From Geodermatophilus sp. DSM 45219 (GTDB lineage Bacteria > Actinomycetota > Actinomycetes > Mycobacteriales > Geodermatophilaceae): a stretch of DNA of 64,000 nucleotides. The position numbers and the translations under genes were made by a program. Within the stretch, counting starts at the first letter, position 1. Every line of letters starts with the position of its first letter. Under the pieces are notes generated by a model. That model saw nothing but the letters and a program-made list of their open reading frames with translations, searched no databases and was not told the DNA's origin. The stretch covers positions 372,001 to 436,000 of the forward strand of contig NZ_FNIQ01000004.1 of the NCBI RefSeq assembly GCF_900104025.1. Reading direction: 5' to 3'. Positions 27,345-34,702 of this stretch are shown here, one piece after another.

Positions 27345-27504
27345 GTGCGCGGCGGGGGAGGCAGCCGCTCCCTGAGGGAGTCGCCACGACGTGCGCGGAG
27401 CGCACATGCTGGCGGGTGACGCCGTACCCGGCTCGCTGCGCTGCCCCGGGGTTGCCCCGGGGAGACCGGCTGACGCCGGTCGTCCTGCCCTCCCCGCCGC
27501 GCAC
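27345..27504 (-). ncRNA. Candidate retron msr-msd RNA upstream of the RT gene
   Basis: On the minus strand this 160-nt segment begins and ends with complementary 20-mers: a1 at 27485-27504 and a2 at 27345-27364, 18 of 20 identical after reversal. Between them are five hairpins in 120 nt: 27464-27481 (7-bp stem), 27444-27462 (8 bp, CCCCGGGG arms), a weak 4-bp stem near 27411-27423, 27383-27413 (6+4 bp with internal loop) and 27368-27380 (5 bp). The order a1, short hairpins, longer hairpin, a2, RT is the retron arrangement. A -10-like TACGGT at 27512-27517 would start RNA at about 27504. msr/msd boundaries and the branching G are not assigned. Confidence 0.55.
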
Positions 27505-27511
27505 GGGCGCC

Positions 27512-27517
27512 ACCGTA
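27512..27517 (-). promoter_or_regulatory. Possible -10 element of the retron-like unit
   Basis: TACGGT on the minus strand ends seven bases before the left inverted repeat a1, so RNA would begin at the repeat itself. No convincing -35 hexamer is seen 16-18 bases upstream. The upstream phoD-type gene ends at 27594, so readthrough is an alternative source of transcript. Confidence 0.3.
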
Positions 27518-27593
27518 GCGGCGGCCACGGCATCCGTGCTGCTCACGGACGGGCGACGGCCCGTCCCCGCCGGGCCGGACGCGCCCGAGGACG

Positions 27594-29153
27594 TCAGGCG
27601 GGTGTCAGGTCGGTGCGGTGCAGCACCCGCCCGCCGATGTCCCGCAGTTCCACGGTCATGACGCCGCTGTCGCCGTCGATGCGCACGTGCCCGAGGAACT
27701 GGGACGAGTCGTTGGGCTCCTCGCCCGCCCGCGCGCCGGTCCTCGAGAAGACCACCCGGGGACCGAACGTCGCGTCCAGCTCGCTGGGCCCGAACGTGCC
27801 GGCGTGCAGCGGACCGGAGACGAACTCCCAGAACGGGTCGAAGTCGGTGGTGGAGGCGCGCTCGGGCGAGTAGTGGTGGGCGGCGGTGTAGTGGACGTCG
27901 GCGGTCAGCCACACCACGTTGCGGACGCCGTGCCGCTTGAGGTCCGACAGGAGCCGGGCGATCTCCAGCTCGCGCCCCGCGGGCGAGCCCGGGTCGCGGT
28001 TGGCGATGCCCTCTTGGGCGACCTCGCCGTCGGGGACGACCAGCCCGATCGGCATGTCGGAGGCGACGACCTTCCACAGCGCCCGCGACGTCCGCAGCTG
28101 CCGGCTGACCCGGGCCAGCTGGTCCTCGCCGAGGATGCGCGTGCCCGGGCCGTCCGGGGCCAGGTTCTCGGTGTTCGGCCCGCGGTGGGTGCGCAGGTCG
28201 AGGGCGACGACGTCCACCAGCGGCCCGTACGACAGGGCGCGCTGGACCCGGTCGCCGCCCAGGGGCGTGTACTCCGTGAACGCCTGCCGGCCGCGGGCGG
28301 CCAGCGTGTCGACGTCCCTGACGGTGTACCGCTCGTCGGTCAGGACCTCACCCGGGTACCAGTTGTTGGTGACCTCGTGGTCGTCCCACTGCACGAGCAG
28401 TGGCACCTCGGCGGCCATCGCCCGCACGTTGGCGTCGAGCAGGTTGTAGCGGTACTGCCCACGGAACTCGTCCAGGGTCTCGGCGACCTTGCTCTTCTCC
28501 GGCGTGACGACGTTGCGCCAGACCGAGCCGTCGGGCAGGACGACGCGCTCCTGCAGCGGCCCGTCGGCGTAGACGTTGTCGCCCGAGTGCAGGAAGAAGT
28601 CCGGCTGCAGGCGACGGACGGCCTCGAACCCGGTCATGCCACCGCTGTCGGGGTTGATGCCCCACCCCTGGCCGGCGACGTCCCCGGACCAGGCGAAGGT
28701 GACGTCCCGCCGGTCACGCGGGGCCGTGCGCAGCCGGCCGACCACCGGCTCGCTGTCCTGCCCGTCGGCGTCGAAGCGCACCCGGTAGAACAGCTCGGTG
28801 CCGGCCGGCAGCCCGTCCAGGTGCACCTTGCCGGCGTGGTCGGTGTCCGGCCCGACGTCGACCTGCCACCGTCCGCGGACCCGGCGGGAGTCGGCCGTCG
28901 CCACGACCTCGACGAGCATCCGGGCGGGGCGGTCGGTCTTGGACCAGACCACCGCCGAGCGTGCCGTGACGTCACCGCTCTGCACGCCCCACCGCACCTC
29001 GGGTCGCGACCGGACGAGCGCCGGGGCGCCGAGCGCGGACGGCGCCGGGCCTCCGAGGGCCCCGAGCCCGGCGCCCGCGCCGAGGACGGCGGCGCCCTGC
29101 AGCAGCCGCCGGCGGGACAGGCCGCTCGCGGCCGGGGGAGGGGTGTGGGACAC
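27594..29153 (-). CDS. phoD: PhoD-type alkaline phosphatase/phosphodiesterase, Tat-exported
   Basis: A 519-aa PhoD-like metallophosphatase. The Tat signal LSRRRLLQGAAVLGAGAG is followed by Ala/Gly-rich sequence and the PhoD N-terminal domain (WGVQSGDVTARSAVVWS). The catalytic region shows HSGDNVYADGPL, VQWDDHEVTNNWYPGE and VWLTADVHYTAAH, consistent with the Fe/Ca site of PhoD. It releases phosphate from organic esters outside the membrane. GTG 29153 was chosen (GGAG seven bases upstream). A PHO-box-like unit lies about 95 bases upstream, which fits induction by phosphate starvation. Confidence 0.9.
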   Translation of the reverse strand: MSHTPPPAASGLSRRRLLQGAAVLGAGAGLGALGGPAPSALGAPALVRSRPEVRWGVQSGDVTARSAVVWSKTDRPARMLVEVVATADSRRVRGRWQVDVGPDTDHAGKVHLDGLPAGTELFYRVRFDADGQDSEPVVGRLRTAPRDRRDVTFAWSGDVAGQGWGINPDSGGMTGFEAVRRLQPDFFLHSGDNVYADGPLQERVVLPDGSVWRNVVTPEKSKVAETLDEFRGQYRYNLLDANVRAMAAEVPLLVQWDDHEVTNNWYPGEVLTDERYTVRDVDTLAARGRQAFTEYTPLGGDRVQRALSYGPLVDVVALDLRTHRGPNTENLAPDGPGTRILGEDQLARVSRQLRTSRALWKVVASDMPIGLVVPDGEVAQEGIANRDPGSPAGRELEIARLLSDLKRHGVRNVVWLTADVHYTAAHHYSPERASTTDFDPFWEFVSGPLHAGTFGPSELDATFGPRVVFSRTGARAGEEPNDSSQFLGHVRIDGDSGVMTVELRDIGGRVLHRTDLTPA

Positions 29154-29247
29154 GGCGGGCTCCGTTCTCAGGGGTGTTCGGGTCGGAGCCCACGCTGGTG
29201 TCCGGGCCGGACGCCGGGACGACGCGGCGGTGCACGGCCCGGGAGCA

Positions 29248-29257
29248 CCGGGTGAAC
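29248..29257 (-). promoter_or_regulatory. PHO-box-like unit upstream of phoD
   Basis: On the minus strand the sequence is GTTCACCCGG, identical to the unit upstream of the 5'-nucleotidase gene at 20149. It is 95 bases before the phoD start. Only one strong 11-bp unit is seen; the neighbouring unit is degenerate. Confidence 0.35.
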
Positions 29258-29375
29258 ACGGCGCCCTGGCCGCAGGGTCCTGGAGCCGGTCCGGCCGGGG
29301 GGAACGCCGTCCCCGCCTCGCCGCGCTGGAGTCCCCGGCGACATCCCCAGCGGGACCACGGGCGGTTGACAGGTG

Positions 29376-29410
29376 CGTCACAGGTTCGGTGCCGACCCTG
29401 TCCTGTGACG
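29376..29410. promoter_or_regulatory. Perfect 9-bp inverted repeat before the secreted hypothetical gene
   Basis: CGTCACAGG (29376-29384) and CCTGTGACG (29402-29410) are perfect arms with a 17-base spacer, just downstream of TTGACA (29366-29371). The GTCACA half-sites resemble those reported for the mycobacterial response regulator MtrA. It could instead be a 5'-UTR hairpin. Confidence 0.4.
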
Positions 29411-29444
29411 GCCGGACCCACCGGCCCGCCCTCGAGGAGCCCAC

Positions 29445-30008
29445 GTGCGCAAGAAGCTGGTCGTCGCCGCAACCGCCGGCGCCCTGACCCTGACCGGGCT
29501 GGCCGTCGCCGTACCGGCCGTCGCGGCCACCGACGACACCGACGGCACGTCGACGTCCGTCGTCGACCGGATCAAGGACGCGCTCTCCGGCCTGGTGGAC
29601 GACGGGTCGATCACCCAGGACCAGGCCGACGAGGTGGCCAGCACGCTCGACGAGGCCGGCTTCGGCCGGCACGGCGGCCACGGCGGCTGGTTCGGCCTCG
29701 AGACCGCCGCCGAGACGCTGGGCATGACCGAGGACGAGCTGCGCACCGCGCTCGACGCGGAGGGAGCCACGCTCGCCTCGGTCGCCGGGGAGCAGGGCGT
29801 CGCCGTCGAGGCGCTCGTCGACGCGCTCGTCACCGCCAAGCAGGAGCGCATCGCGCAGGCGGTCGAGGAGGGCATGCCCCAGGAGGTGGCCGACGAGCGG
29901 CTGGCCGACCTGGAGCAGCAGGTCACCGAGTGGGTCGACTCGACCCGCGAGGACCGCCCCTGGGGTGGCGGTCCTGGTGGCTGGTGGGGCGGGCCCGACG
30001 ACGACTGA
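29445..30008 (+). CDS. Exported hypothetical protein with acidic helical domain
   Basis: A 187-aa protein with a clear Sec signal peptide (MRKKLVVAATAGALTLTGLA, cleavage near AVAA/TDD). The mature part is acidic and helical (VVDRIKDALSGLVDDGSITQ; AAETLGMTEDELRTALDAEG) and ends in a Gly/Trp-rich tail WGGGPGGWWGGPDDD. The repeated helical pattern resembles small secreted proteins common in actinobacteria with no assigned function. GTG 29445 is preceded by GAGGAGCCCAC. Divergent from phoD. Confidence 0.75.
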   Translation: MRKKLVVAATAGALTLTGLAVAVPAVAATDDTDGTSTSVVDRIKDALSGLVDDGSITQDQADEVASTLDEAGFGRHGGHGGWFGLETAAETLGMTEDELRTALDAEGATLASVAGEQGVAVEALVDALVTAKQERIAQAVEEGMPQEVADERLADLEQQVTEWVDSTREDRPWGGGPGGWWGGPDDD

Positions 30009-30080
30009 CCCGGGCGGGCGCCGTGCCCCGTGCGGGGCGGCGCCCGCCTGACCGGCGGGGTGGACGGCCCGGCCGGGCAG

Positions 30081-30099
30081 AGGTTAGCCTCGCCTTACC
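30081..30099. promoter_or_regulatory. IdeR/DtxR-like iron box
   Basis: AGGTTAGCCTCGCCTTACC keeps the GGTTAG half and a CCTTA half of the consensus TTAGGTTAGSCTAACCTAA (about 13-14 of 19). It lies about 40 bases before the next start. TTAG/CTTA words are rare in this GC-rich DNA, so iron-dependent repression of the following gene is likely but unproven. Confidence 0.5.
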
Positions 30100-30138
30100 C
30101 CCGCGGACGGCGCGGGTGCACGAGCGAGGGGAGCCCGC

Positions 30139-30576
30139 GTGGGGCTGCGACTGCCGGTCGGGGACGTGACCGTCCTGCTGGGCCCGACCGTGGCCCGCCG
30201 TCGCGTGATGGCCGCGCTGGACGACGACAGCGGGCGCTGCGGCTCCGGGCACTCGGCCGTCGGCGTGCACCGCGTGGCCGCCCGCGCCGGCGACGACGTG
30301 CACCGGCGCATCGAGGCGGTCGAGGCCGCCCGCGAGGCGGCGGCCACGATCGTGCTGGTCGACCGGCTCACCGACGGGCTCTCGTCACCGGACCGGCGGG
30401 CCGTCCTTGCGGCGCTGCGGTCGGTGGCCACCGGCGGTCGCGCGGTCCTGGTGGACGACGCCGACCCGGTGGCGGCGCTCGCCGTGGCCGACGGCACGCT
30501 GCGGATCGACCCGGCCGGCGGACTGTCGGCCGGGCCCGTGGTGGACCAGGGGTACCTGGACTACCTGGCTTCGTAG
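30139..30576 (+). CDS. Small degenerate ABC-ATPase-like protein
   Basis: A 145-aa protein that looks like a condensed ABC ATPase. The Walker A position reads VTVLLGPTVARRRVMAAL without GxxGxGK(S/T). A Walker B-like strand ATIVLVDRLTDGLSS, a D-loop-like SPDRRAVL, and an H-switch-like position occupied by Asp (AVLVDDADPV) follow. There is no signature motif or membrane segment. ATP hydrolysis is unlikely. An iron-box-like site lies upstream. GTG 30139 follows GAGGGGAGC. It overlaps the convergent DUF1540 gene by 16 bp. Function unknown. Confidence 0.6.
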   Translation: MGLRLPVGDVTVLLGPTVARRRVMAALDDDSGRCGSGHSAVGVHRVAARAGDDVHRRIEAVEAAREAAATIVLVDRLTDGLSSPDRRAVLAALRSVATGGRAVLVDDADPVAALAVADGTLRIDPAGGLSAGPVVDQGYLDYLAS

Positions 30577-30851
30577 GTGAGGCAGTCGGCGGCGTCGGTC
30601 CCCGGCCCGACGCGCACGCCGGAGGCGTGGCACTCGAGCTTGTCGTTGTGCACGCAGTCCGCGCGGTGACAGGCGCCGACCAGCCCGTTGCGGTCGAGGC
30701 CGCCACGGAAGCTGATCTCCACGAAGGTGCCGCAGTGGGCGTGGTCGCCACCCACCGTGATCGCGCCGGCGTGACAGTTGTGCTCGGCGTTGTACGAGCA
30801 GCTGCTGACGGCGCAGTCCTGCACCTGGGGCATGTCCTGGAGAGAGGTCAT
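30561..30851 (-). CDS. DUF1540 protein with two cysteine-rich repeats
   Basis: A 96-aa protein composed of two DUF1540 units. Unit 1 has C-x4-C-x6-C with HCGTF (DCAVSSCSYNAEHNCHAG). Unit 2 has ACHRADCVHNDKLECHASG and ends DCLTYEAR. Regular Cys/His spacing suggests metal binding, though the bound ion is not known for this family. ATG 30851 has GGAGAGAGGTC upstream. It lies convergent to the iron-box-associated ATPase-like gene. Confidence 0.8.
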   Translation of the reverse strand: MTSLQDMPQVQDCAVSSCSYNAEHNCHAGAITVGGDHAHCGTFVEISFRGGLDRNGLVGACHRADCVHNDKLECHASGVRVGPGTDAADCLTYEAR

Positions 30852-31025
30852 GGGTCCAGGCTGGCACGCCCCGGGTGGACCCGCCAGCCAGCTGAGGCTT
30901 GCCTGATGCGCTGGTCAGCGGCTCGGGACCGGTCGTTCCTCACAGCGATCCCACAGCTGTCCCACCACCGGTACCGAGGCTCGGCAGGGACCATGGGAGG
31001 CCGGACTGGGAGGAGGTGACCGCGC

Positions 31026-31628
31026 GTGGTCGTGCAGACCGGAACGGTCGCCACCGGCGCCCCCGGCCCCCGGAGGGCGGCCCGGGGCGGCGTGCTCGTG
31101 GTCGTCGGCGGGCTGCCGGGCAGCGGCAAGACGACGTTGCTGCGCCGGCTGACGGCCGAGGGGAGGCCCGGCGTCGTCGGCCTGGACTCCGAGGACGTCG
31201 CCGCCCGCCTCCACGACGCCGGCCTGCGCGTGCCCTACCGCCTGGTCCGGCCGCTGGTGCACGCCTGGCACCGCGTGCGGGTGCTGTGGGTCGTCGCCGG
31301 CCCCGCGCCGGTCGTCGTCCTCACCGACCCGTGGACCCGGCCGGGGTGGCGGGCCGTCGTCCTGCGCGCGGCCCGGTGGGCCGGCCGCTCGGTGCGACTG
31401 GTGCTCCTCGACGCCCCGCGGGAGCTCGCCGAGAGCGGGCAGACCGCCCGCGGCCGGGGGGTGCCGGCGCAGTCCATGCACCGGCACGCCACCCGCTGGA
31501 GCGCGCTGCTGCGTGACGTCGAGAGCGGCACCGGACCCGCCGCGGTGACCGTCGTGGACCGGCTGCGGGCAGACCGGCTCACGGTCGCCGACCTGCTGGA
31601 CCGGGAGCCCGGGGACCTGCGGTCCTGA
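31026..31628 (+). CDS. P-loop AAA/zeta-like kinase
   Basis: A 200-aa P-loop NTPase with a perfect Walker A ([15 protein letters not shown], about residue 27), a [13 protein letters not shown] strand in the Walker B position and a lid-like basic segment [10 protein letters not shown]. It resembles small ATP-binding kinases of the zeta-toxin/AAA_33 group, but no antitoxin gene adjoins it. GTG 31026 is preceded by a near-perfect AGGAGGTGA, suggesting strong translation. Substrate unknown. Confidence 0.75.
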   Translation: MVVQTGTVATGAPGPRRAARGGVLVVVGGLPGSGKTTLLRRLTAEGRPGVVGLDSEDVAARLHDAGLRVPYRLVRPLVHAWHRVRVLWVVAGPAPVVVLTDPWTRPGWRAVVLRAARWAGRSVRLVLLDAPRELAESGQTARGRGVPAQSMHRHATRWSALLRDVESGTGPAAVTVVDRLRADRLTVADLLDREPGDLRS

Positions 31629-31664
31629 CCGGCCCGACGGGAGGCGCGCGTCGGGGGCCCCTCG

Positions 31665-31681
31665 TGTGACAGACCTGTGAC
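31665..31681. promoter_or_regulatory. Tandem TGTGAC repeats with 11-bp period
   Basis: TGTGAC occurs at 31665-31670 and 31676-31681, one helical turn apart. On the minus strand these are direct GTCACA repeats, similar to the arrangement reported for MtrA sites and to the half-sites at 29376-29410. The pair is 160 bases upstream of the ZIP-like membrane-protein gene. Confidence 0.35.
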
Positions 31682-31840
31682 GAACGGGCACCCGGGGGGA
31701 CCATCCGGGCGGACCGGGGCAGCTCCCGTCCGTCCCCGACCGGCTCCGGCCGCGACGTCCGGCCGCAGTGAGGAGTGCCCCGTGCCCACCGCGCCGTCCC
31801 CTCCTGCCCCGATCGACATCGGGACGCGGGGCTGACCGCC

Positions 31841-32656
31841 GTGTCGACGACGCAGAGCCTCATCGGTGCCCTGGTCGCCGCGGTGCTCCTCGCCGCGCTG
31901 CACCTGGCCGCACCGCACGTCCGCCGGCTGCCGTTCGTGCCCGAGCGGGCCACCGCCTCGTTCGCCGGCGGGCTGGCCGTGGCCTACGTGTTCCTGCACC
32001 TGCTGCCCGAGATCGCCGAGGGGAACGAGGCCGTCGGCGAGGTGCTCGCCGAGCAGCTGGAGCCGACCCCGCTGACCGACCTCGGCATCTTCCTGGTCGC
32101 GCTGGCCGGCTTCGCCGCGTTCTACGGGTTGCAGCGGCTGGCCGACCGGCGGGCGCCCGCGCCGTCGCGCACGGCCGTCCCGGTCGGCGGCGGGGGAGCG
32201 GGGGAGGCGGCCGCGGCGGGGAGCGAGCCCGAGCCGCCGGGGGTGTACTGGCTGCACCTGGGCTCGTTCATGGTCTACAACGGCCTGATCACCTACACGA
32301 TGGCGCTGCGGCTGCGGACCGGCATCGCCTTCGCCGTGCTGTTCACCATCGCGATGGGGCTGCACTTCGTCCTCACCGACCGGTCGCTGGAGGAGCACTA
32401 CCCGCGGCGCTTCGCCCGGTCCGGCCGGCTGCTGCTCGCCGGGGCGCTGCTGGCCGGCTGGTTGCTCGACGTGTTCTTCGCACCCACCAGCACCGTCGTC
32501 GTCGCGCTGCTCACCGCCCTGCTCGGCGGGTCGATCCTGCTCAACGTCTTCAAGGAGGAGCTGCCCGCCACCGGGCGGTCCAGCTACCGGTGGTTCCTCG
32601 CGGGGCTGGTCCTCTACGCGGGGCTGCTGACCCTGGTCACCGCCGCGGGGGACTGA
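31841..32656 (+). CDS. ZIP-like integral membrane protein
   Basis: A 271-aa membrane protein with about seven to eight hydrophobic helices. ZIP-transporter-like features are FAGGLAVAYVFLHLLPE near residue 42, a polar Gly/Ala/Glu-rich loop (residues about 110-130) and the C-terminal TALLGGSILLNVFKEELP. Histidine-rich metal loops typical of zinc importers are lacking. GTG 31841 was chosen; no clear ribosome-binding site is seen. A 17-codon frame with a better one (GTG 31782, GAGGAG upstream) precedes it and could be a leader peptide. Transport substrate unknown. Confidence 0.6.
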   Translation: MSTTQSLIGALVAAVLLAALHLAAPHVRRLPFVPERATASFAGGLAVAYVFLHLLPEIAEGNEAVGEVLAEQLEPTPLTDLGIFLVALAGFAAFYGLQRLADRRAPAPSRTAVPVGGGGAGEAAAAGSEPEPPGVYWLHLGSFMVYNGLITYTMALRLRTGIAFAVLFTIAMGLHFVLTDRSLEEHYPRRFARSGRLLLAGALLAGWLLDVFFAPTSTVVVALLTALLGGSILLNVFKEELPATGRSSYRWFLAGLVLYAGLLTLVTAAGD

Positions 32657-32924
32657 GCGGGCCCTCGGGCAGGTGCAGCAGCACCAGCCGGCCACCCGCG
32701 GCAGCGACCCGCTCCCGCAACCCGCGCACCACCCGCAGCCCGAGGTCGTCGGCCGCCTCGAGGTCGCGCAGGTCGAGCACCACCCGGGTGCGGCCGACCG
32801 TCCGCAGCGCCTGCACGGTCGCGGTCAGCAGACCGGCGCTGCGCGGTGTCAGGTGCCCACCCACCCGGATGGACCCGCTGCGGCCGTCGACGACCTGGCA
32901 GAAGGGCGCGGTGGCGACGTCCAC
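32637..32924 (-). CDS. STAS-domain protein (anti-anti-sigma-like)
   Basis: A 95-aa stand-alone STAS-like domain: VDVATAPFCQVVDGRSGSIRV opens the sheet, then GHLTPRSAGLLTATVQAL and VLDLRDLEAADDLGLRVVRG, where the usual phosphorylatable Ser is replaced by Ala/Asp (EAADDLG). The end LVLLHLPEGPLSPPRR overlaps the 3' end of the ZIP-like gene by 20 bp. GTG 32924 was preferred because the upstream open frame to 33101 has no domain content. Likely a regulatory partner-binding domain. Confidence 0.65.
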   Translation of the reverse strand: MDVATAPFCQVVDGRSGSIRVGGHLTPRSAGLLTATVQALRTVGRTRVVLDLRDLEAADDLGLRVVRGLRERVAAAGGRLVLLHLPEGPLSPPRR

Positions 32925-33078
32925 GAGCTCGACCGCCCCTCCCGTCGCCTCTCGCGCACACCGGCGTGCGCCCCTGCACCCACCGTGCCAGGACGGCGGG
33001 CCCCGTGGCCGCGGCCGCACCGGATCGTCACGGACCCGTCGCATCCCCGCAGCCCGGCAGGACGACGTCCGGCCTTTC

Positions 33079-33105
33079 CGGAATGGCGTTGTCAAGACCA
33101 TTCCG
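33079..33105. promoter_or_regulatory. 8-bp inverted repeat upstream of clpP
   Basis: CGGAATGG (33079-33086) and CCATTCCG (33098-33105) are perfect arms separated by 11 bases. CCATTC half-sites recur at 33143 and 33199, all within the 298-bp gap before clpP, which is less GC-rich than its surroundings. It does not match ClgR or HspR boxes. Probable operator of unknown regulator. Confidence 0.45.
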
Positions 33106-33222
33106 CGCAGAGCGCAAGAAATCAGCCATCAGCGATACCCGGCCATTCTGCGGGGCGTGTCCCCGCCGTTCTGGACAGGATCCGGGTGCACGAGGAGTCC
33201 ATTCCTGGAGAGGGCGGGAGCC

Positions 33223-33849
33223 ATGCGCGGGAACGACCGGGTCAGCGGGAGCAGCAACGGGGTGGGGGGTCTGCAGGACGCCGTCTTCGAGCGGTTGCTG
33301 CGGGAGCGGGTCGTCGTCCTGGGCAGCCAGGTCGACGACGAGGTCGCCAACCGGCTGTGCGCGCAGGTGCTGCTGCTGGCGGCCGAGGACCCCCGGCGCG
33401 ACATCCACCTCTACGTCAACTCACCCGGCGGCTCGGTGGACGCCGGGCTGGCCGTCTACGACACGATGCAGTTCGTCGACTGCGACGTCGCCACCTACGG
33501 GTTCGGGATGGCCGCCTCGATGGGGCAGTTCCTGCTGACCGCCGGCACCCCCGGGAAGCGGTACGTGCTGCCGCACACGCGGGTGCTCATGCACCAGCCC
33601 TCGGGCGGGGTCGGCGGCACGCAGGCCGACATCGCCATCCAGGCCGAGCAGATCCGGCTGCTCAAGCGCACCGTCAACCAGCTGCAGGCCGCGCACACCG
33701 GTCAGCGCGCCGAGCAGATCGAGCGGGACTCCGACCGCGACCGCTGGTTCACCCCGGAGGAGGCGCGGGACTACGGCCTGGTGGACCACGTCCTCAGCCG
33801 CGCCGACGCGCTGCCCGGCGGCGGTCCCGGTGCGCCCACCCGCGGGTGA
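33223..33849 (+). CDS. clpP: ATP-dependent Clp protease proteolytic subunit
   Basis: A 208-aa ClpP with an intact catalytic triad: Ser99 in GMAASMGQFL, His124 in LMHQPSGG and Asp173 in SDRDRWF. It lacks a partner clpP or clpX next to it, so it is an additional solitary copy; most actinobacteria carry a clpP1-clpP2 pair near clpX elsewhere. ATG 33223 follows GGAGAGGGCGGGAG. An unusual inverted repeat and repeated CCATTC words lie upstream. Confidence 0.9.
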   Translation: MRGNDRVSGSSNGVGGLQDAVFERLLRERVVVLGSQVDDEVANRLCAQVLLLAAEDPRRDIHLYVNSPGGSVDAGLAVYDTMQFVDCDVATYGFGMAASMGQFLLTAGTPGKRYVLPHTRVLMHQPSGGVGGTQADIAIQAEQIRLLKRTVNQLQAAHTGQRAEQIERDSDRDRWFTPEEARDYGLVDHVLSRADALPGGGPGAPTRG

Positions 33850-33873
33850 GCCGGTCGTAGGGTCGCGTCCGTG

Positions 33874-34692
33874 ATGCCGCCCGTCGCCGACCCCGCCTGG
33901 CTGCGCGCGCACCGCGAGGAGGTGGTCCTCGCCGACGTCCGCTGGTACCTCGACGGCCGCTCCGGCCGGGCCGCGTACGACGCCGGGCACCTGCCCGGTG
34001 CGGTGTTCGTCGACCTCGACCGGTGGCTGGCGGCGCCCGGTGGCCCGGCCGGGGGCCGCCACCCGCTGCCCGACCCGGCGGTGTTCGCCCAGGGGATGGC
34101 CGCCCTCGGCATCGGGGACGGCGACACGGTGGTGGCCTACGACGACGCCGGCGGGGTGGTCGCCGCGCGGCTGGTGTGGATGCTCCGGGTCACCGGGCAC
34201 CAGGCGGCGCTGCTCGACGGCGGGCTGGCCGCCGGGGACGGCCCGCTGGAGCGGGTCGCGCCCGACCCGGCGCCGGCGGTCTTTACCCCGCGGCCCTGGC
34301 CGGCCGAGCGGCTGGCCGACGTCGCGGACGCCGTCGACCCGGCGGCGGTGGTGCTCGACGCCCGCGACCCCGAGCGGTACCGCGGCGACCGCGAGCCGGT
34401 CGACCCGCGGGCCGGGCACGTGCCCGGCGCGGTGAACGTGCCCTGCCGGGCCAACCTGGACGCCAGCGGCCGCTTCCGGCCGGTCGAGGAGCTGCGCCGC
34501 ACCTTCGCCGCGGCCGGCGTCACGGGCGACAGCGACGTGGTGTCCTACTGCGGTTCCGGGGTCACGGCCTGCCACAACCTCCTCGCCCTGGAGCTGGCCG
34601 GCCTGCCAGAGGGCCGGCTCTACCCCGGCTCCTGGTCGCAGTACAGCGCCGACCCCGACCGGCCGGTGGCCGTGGGGGACCGGCCGGGCTGA
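33874..34692 (+). CDS. Rhodanese-type sulfurtransferase (thiosulfate/mercaptopyruvate)
   Basis: A 272-aa two-domain sulfurtransferase. The inactive N-terminal rhodanese domain ends around VWMLRVTGHQAALLDGG; the C-terminal catalytic domain carries Cys226 in the loop YCGSGVTACHN. The loop CGSGVTA resembles 3-mercaptopyruvate sulfurtransferases more than thiosulfate sulfurtransferases. ATG 33874 was chosen (GTG 33871 is immediately before). It probably transfers sulfane sulfur to cyanide or thiols in the cytoplasm. Confidence 0.88.
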   Translation: MPPVADPAWLRAHREEVVLADVRWYLDGRSGRAAYDAGHLPGAVFVDLDRWLAAPGGPAGGRHPLPDPAVFAQGMAALGIGDGDTVVAYDDAGGVVAARLVWMLRVTGHQAALLDGGLAAGDGPLERVAPDPAPAVFTPRPWPAERLADVADAVDPAAVVLDARDPERYRGDREPVDPRAGHVPGAVNVPCRANLDASGRFRPVEELRRTFAAAGVTGDSDVVSYCGSGVTACHNLLALELAGLPEGRLYPGSWSQYSADPDRPVAVGDRPG

Positions 34693-34702
34693 CCGCAGCC
34701 GG

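Noticed and set aside
29154..29444. tRNA or riboswitch in the phoD divergent gap
   Set aside because: No cloverleaf or conserved riboswitch core was seen. The symmetry there is explained by the PHO-like unit and the GTCACA inverted repeat.
31026..31628. Zeta-type toxin of a toxin-antitoxin pair
   Set aside because: The P-loop is present but no small antitoxin gene precedes or follows it, and the upstream ribosome-binding site is very strong, unlike typical toxins.
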